Below, piece by piece: positions 59,760 to 64,000 of a stretch of 64,000 nt of DNA (positions within the stretch are counted from its first letter, which is position 1; the number at the start of each line of letters is the position of its first letter). The translations under genes were made by a program, and so were the position numbers. The DNA comes from Camelus bactrianus. Taxonomy: Eukaryota > Chordata > Mammalia > Artiodactyla > Camelidae. Location: contig NC_133547.1 of NCBI RefSeq assembly GCF_048773025.1, positions 39,957,004 to 40,021,003 of the forward strand. Reading direction: 5' to 3'. The notes below the pieces were generated by a model. That model had not been told where the DNA came from and ran no database searches. It was given only the letters and a program-made list of their open reading frames with translations.

Positions 59760-60395
59760 AAAGTGAGGCATGCCTGAGGCTGTGCAAAATGCTCTCCCCT
59801 GCTGATCTGCCTGCCTAATTAGACATTGTCCCCGCTGAAAAGAAAAGGAAGTTGCTTTCTCCAGACACCCTTGAGAGAGTCTCGGGGACATGTAACGAAC
59901 CCTGGCACTTGTGACGAGGGATCATTGGGGGTCCGTGGAGCCCATCCTTTGCTCTCCACTGGGCCTCCCCAGGGTGGGAGGCCAGAGGCGTTGCCTAGCA
60001 ACCACAGAAGAGTAGCAAGGCTCCCCACTGTGCCCTGGTTTCTCCTCAGAGCCCCTGTGCCTGTATTGTTAGAGTGCAGAGGTTGTTAAAAAAAAAAATA
60101 ACATCAACCCTCTGCTCAAAATAACTTCTCAGGTTCTAAAAATGGATTTCTGCCCAGTAGTGACATTTTTCACTCCAACAATAGTAAAATTTCTCACCCC
60201 CTCGTGCTCTGTGGGTTTGTGACTGGACCCAAGGGGGAACTACTATTAATGGCAGTTTCCACTTGATGTAACCCCCGTGGTGAGCCACTCGCCCATGGGG
60301 GATGACAGTCCCTTGCATAACAGGTCCTTTTTCCATAGAATCTCCCCAAGAGCCTTATGTTTTGGCCTGCTGTGGTATCCCTAGTCTCTCTTGGG
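59760..60395. other. Intergenic, no gene recognised
   Basis: Nothing recognised apart from an A-run at about 60089-60099 and (AAT)-rich bases at 60403-60430. Confidence 0.4.
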
Positions 60396-60429
60396 TCATA
60401 AAGTAATAATAACAATAACAGTAATAATA

Positions 60430-60665
60430 CATCAACTACTGATGTAGCTCTTACAATGTGTCAGGCACTATATTAAGCACCTCGCATGTATTAACTCATA
60501 TACTTCTCGTGACTGTCCTATGGGGTAAGTACTAATACTATTGTCCTCATTTTACAAATGAGAAAACTGAGGCACAGAGAGGTTAAGAACTTGCCCAAGG
60601 TCACACAGCTATCAGGGAGCTGAGCTGGGATTTGAACCCAGGGTGAAGAGCTCCAGGATATGTAC
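60430..60665 (-). mobile_element. MIR SINE, antisense, well preserved
   Basis: 'gtgtcaggcactatattaagcacctcgcatgtattaactc', 'ttttacaaatgagaaaactgaggcacagagaggttaag', 'gatttgaacccaggg'. The best MIR copy in the window. Confidence 0.85.
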
Positions 60666-60669
60666 TCTC

Positions 60670-63600
60670 ACCTCCTACAATATGTTGCTGGCTGAAGCAG
60701 GGGTGGGGAGGCTAAGCTCGCTAGTGGCCCAGGCCTTTTCTTTGTGCAAAGTGAGCTGTCTTGGGCAGGCCCTAGGCTGAGACTTAGGCCTCACTGGCAG
60801 GGGAGCCATCCAGCTTTCTCATGGTCAGGGCTGCAGTGGCCTGTAGAGGCCAGTGCCCAGCATGCTCTCTCCCTTGGTGCCATCCATCTTCTCTTCCTGC
60901 CCGGGGGCTTTGCGAAGGCCATGACCTTGAGCCGGAGGGTGAAGAGAACCAGTGTCCACACCGGCTGCATCAGTGCAGGGCCAGCCTGGCTGGTTGGACG
61001 AAAGAGCCTAGAACTTGGGTGAGGAGACCTGACCTCCAGCCCCGGTTCTCCCAGGTTTGAGATGAGGCATTACTCCCTCTGCATCCCAGACTTCCCCTCT
61101 GTAAGCTAAAAGGATTAGACGTGCTTTGATACGGGAAAGCCCTTCATAAGCGCATAACTGCTCTACAAATCCAAGTTGGTTTCCTGAGCTTCTTGAGAGA
61201 GACAGCAAGCCCTAAACAACAAAATCTAACGCTCATGTTCTGCAGTTGTCACCTGACTTAAAGAGACACTGCACAAGGAAGCTCCTCCGAAGGGTGGAGC
61301 CCCACCCCGCAGGACCTGCCAGCGTCCTGCTCCTGCTCACCTGGATTCAGAGGAGCTGGTGGCATCGGGGCTGGGATCCTTGGGAGATGAAAGGAAACCA
61401 GGTGAAAGGGTCACAAACTGGACAGGACTGATGCTATTTTTTGGCCCAGCAAAAGTAGTGCGTAAAAATCTTGAGTCCCTCGGGCAGGAGAGGATGGGCC
61501 CCCCTCTTCAGGTCTCTCCCCATAGAGCCCATCTCCTCGTTGTCTTAAGCAGGGCTGCTTCATACACTCTGTAACTGCCTGGGTAGAGCAGGCCGATGAG
61601 ATGGCCTTCAGAGAATCCGGACCAGAGGGTTTAGGCGTTCCAGGGAGGCAGGATTGATGCTGCTTCCATCCCCAGCCCCAACCAGGTCTTGGCACAGCCC
61701 GAGTGGGCGTGCTGCAAAGGGAGTGCTGAATTGATCTGCGCCCCACTCCTACCCCTCACCCACTCCCCAGAGACCAGAGCTCCAAGTCCAGCCCCAGTGG
61801 GTCTGCTGCCTCCTTTCCTCTGTCCTGGGGTCCCTGGATCCCTCTTTTCCCAGAGAGGATCAGGGCAGAGGGAAGCAGTGTTTCTGCTGGTCTGTAGAGG
61901 AGGCTGAGGGCTAAATGTACCCTGGCCGGCAGCCTAGGAAGCCTGAGCATGTAATTAAAAGATTGTATCTTCTTGGGCCTGCCTTTGGGGACAAGAGCTC
62001 CCAGTGTTGTCCTCACCCTGTGACCTCCGTCAGGGCACAGGGTCCCCTGCTGTTCTGTCCCTTTAGGCAGGGACAGCAGATCCATTTCAGCTGGTTCTGA
62101 GCACAGAGAGGTCAGGGTGATGGACATGCCTCACTTCCTTCCTGCAGGTAAAGCCAGGCCCGTGGGTGGTTTGGGGCTGCCAAGGCCATGATGGCTTGAT
62201 GTCTCATGGTCTTAGTTGCAAAGGCCAAAGTATTCCATGGCCATTTGAGTTCCTCAAAGCCATTGTCTAGTGCAGGGGGAGGGACTCCTGTATATCCACA
62301 TCATCCCCACAGCCTGGGGACTCAGGCTGAGTGTGGCCGTGGAGTGGCGTGGGGAGAGCAGTTTAAGAATGTCAGTTGGAGCACAGTGTCACACACCTCA
62401 TGGAAGAATTCTATGATGTGTGCCCTGAGCAGCGGGGACTAGTGGTGCAGCAGCCCTGGCCTGGGCCAGATGGGTTGTCTTCTCCTGAGCTGGAGAGCGC
62501 CATTTTGGCTGGAGAGTTGAGCAGGTGCAGAGAACAGATGTGGCTGGTGCGAGCGTGATCGGGGAGGCCACTGTTCTTGTGGATGAGTCAGTGGCCTGTA
62601 CCCCGTGCCAGCACAGGTGGCTTCCTGGGATCCGGAATAGGATTCAAGGAAGGGTGGAGATGTGAGGGAGTTGGGGCGGGAGGCTTCCTGGAGGAGTCTG
62701 TGGCTTGAGCTGCCCCAGGCCAGCGTTGGTTCCACCTCCCCTTCTACCCAGAAGGCACAGGTGAGGAGCCTCTTTCTGCACAGAGGCTGGGCAGCCAAGA
62801 TTAACCCCTCTGGGGCCAACTATGTCATGCTCTGCCCTCTCCCTCGGGCCCTAGCCTCCAGGGGTGCCCCAAGGCAGGAATGGAAAGTCAAGCTTTCTTT
62901 TCCTTTCTCTCTCAGGTTAACATATCATTGGCTTCCAGCTCTCCCAGCCTGAGAATCCAAGGGTCACCCTTGATCCTTATGCCATGCCCAGGAGCCAGTG
63001 CCCACCCCAAGATCTGCCTTTTCCAGTAGGCTCCATCTCTGCCAACTGGCTCCTCAAAGAGATAGAGGAATGGATTCTAATGGTAGGATGTCAAGCATCC
63101 TGCTGCCCCTGAGGTGGGAGGTGGGGAGCATGATGGTCTGCCACCCAACAGGGCTGGACAACAAGCTGGGGTAGCCTTCCCTTGGGGCTCCCTGAGCGGT
63201 GTTCCATGGGCTCCACATGGGAGTGGGCTGGTTCCACAGAGGGAGGGCTGGGGTGTCAGCCCTTGGCTCGAGGAAGGGGGGCAGCAGGACCATTGTGCTG
63301 TTGTCCTCATTAAACACAGGGCCCCAAAGGTGGGAGCGAGGCACTGGTTCAGGCTTGGCCACACCCCTGGCTCCATCTGAGGGTGAAGAGAGGTCTAAGG
63401 GAGAACCCAGTTGGCCTCTCTGGGGGCAAGGGACAGGGACAAGGGTGAGGAGGAAGGTGGCTTTACAGATTCCCTGGACAGTGGAAAAAAAGGACCGAGG
63501 CAGGAAGGATGACTCCACTGGCTGTCCCTTCCTGAATAGAGCCACGAGGAGTGGGTGGAGCTGAGGGGTTGCTGAGTAATGTCCTCACAGGGGAAGGCCA

Positions 63601-63755
63601 GAAATAAGGAGGACATGTGACCTTTGGGCGGCTCAAGGGTCAGTGAAGTCACTCTTTCTCCTGGCCTTGGCTTCTCCATTCTCTCAAGATGACAGGGTGC
63701 CTTCCTGATGTAAGCTCCTTCTTAATGACACAAGACCAGACTCCCTTGATGGACT
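60670..63755. other. Intergenic, no gene recognised
   Basis: GC-rich single-copy-looking DNA with possible sense L2 remnants near 62930-63060. In human, CSF1 lies beyond EPS8L3 but none of its exons was found here. Confidence 0.4.
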
Positions 63756-63756
63756 T

Positions 63757-63825
63757 CCTTCCTTCTCTCCCTCACTTCTTCCCTCCTTCCTTCTTTCCTT
63801 CCTTCCTTGCTTCCTTCCTTCCACA
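63757..63825 (+). repeat. (CTTCC)n pyrimidine microsatellite
   Basis: Near-pure CTTC and TTCC units over about 65 bp, interrupted. Confidence 0.9.
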
Positions 63826-64000
63826 ACCAGCCCTGTGCTGGTTGGGGTGTGGAGGGCGCAGATACTCAGACTGTTAATTCTCACATGGTGGGTTACATCC
63901 TAGTGTGCAGAGGTCCTGGAGCAGACAGACATGGGGGCCCAGAGGGAGGGGTCGGCTCTGCTGGGTCATGACAGGGAGGGCTTCACAGAGGAGGTGGCAT

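Noticed and set aside
60670-64000. Search for exons of CSF1, the next gene in human
   Set aside because: No signal peptide or CSF1 domain sequence was recognised; in human the gene lies more than 100 kb from EPS8L3.

Overview
This is mammalian genomic DNA, most likely from a camelid (camel, alpaca or llama). The evidence is long introns with GT-AG splice sites, MIR and L2 fossils, several L1 3' ends of the cetartiodactyl type, and two copies of a tRNA-Ala-derived SINE (6853-6945 and 44561-44700) that matches the camelid vic-1 family as I remember it. The gene order, with the 5' end of GSTM3 followed by all of EPS8L3 and both on the minus strand, is that of the mammalian GSTM cluster (human 1p13.3). 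In human the next gene beyond EPS8L3 is CSF1, but it is not reached here.

Layout. 1-731: 5' end of GSTM3 (exons 1 and 2, minus strand) with its CpG-rich TATA promoter at 732-900; the gene runs off the left edge. 1-2.9 kb: short intergenic stretch. 2.9-13.6 kb: complete EPS8L3, 17 coding exons giving 613 codons, each junction phase-checked by hand. 13.6-64 kb: about 50 kb of intergenic DNA in which I find no intact protein gene. It holds a processed LDHB pseudogene (42.6-43.8 kb, minus), a rather young 5'-truncated L1 with an 18-bp target duplication (44.96-46.03 kb), an L1 nested in an older L1 (14.0-15.1 kb), many MIR, L2 and old L1 fragments, a few LTR fossils (31.6-32.3, 47.1-47.7, 52.1-52.7, 57.9-58.3, 59.25-59.75 kb), microsatellites, and a 390-bp degenerate CACA-rich array at 54.95-55.35 kb.

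The two genes have separate jobs: GSTM3 is a cytosolic mu-class glutathione transferase and EPS8L3 is an SH3/PTB adaptor of the EPS8 family. They lie in tandem: EPS8L3 transcripts end about 2.1 kb upstream of the GSTM3 start. I found no undescribed multi-gene system. The points most worth a check are in EPS8L3 (two in-phase acceptors for one exon, and a C-terminus longer than the human one I remember) and a few intergenic segments that I could not assign to any repeat. Repeat boundaries are read by eye against remembered consensus sequences and are approximate.
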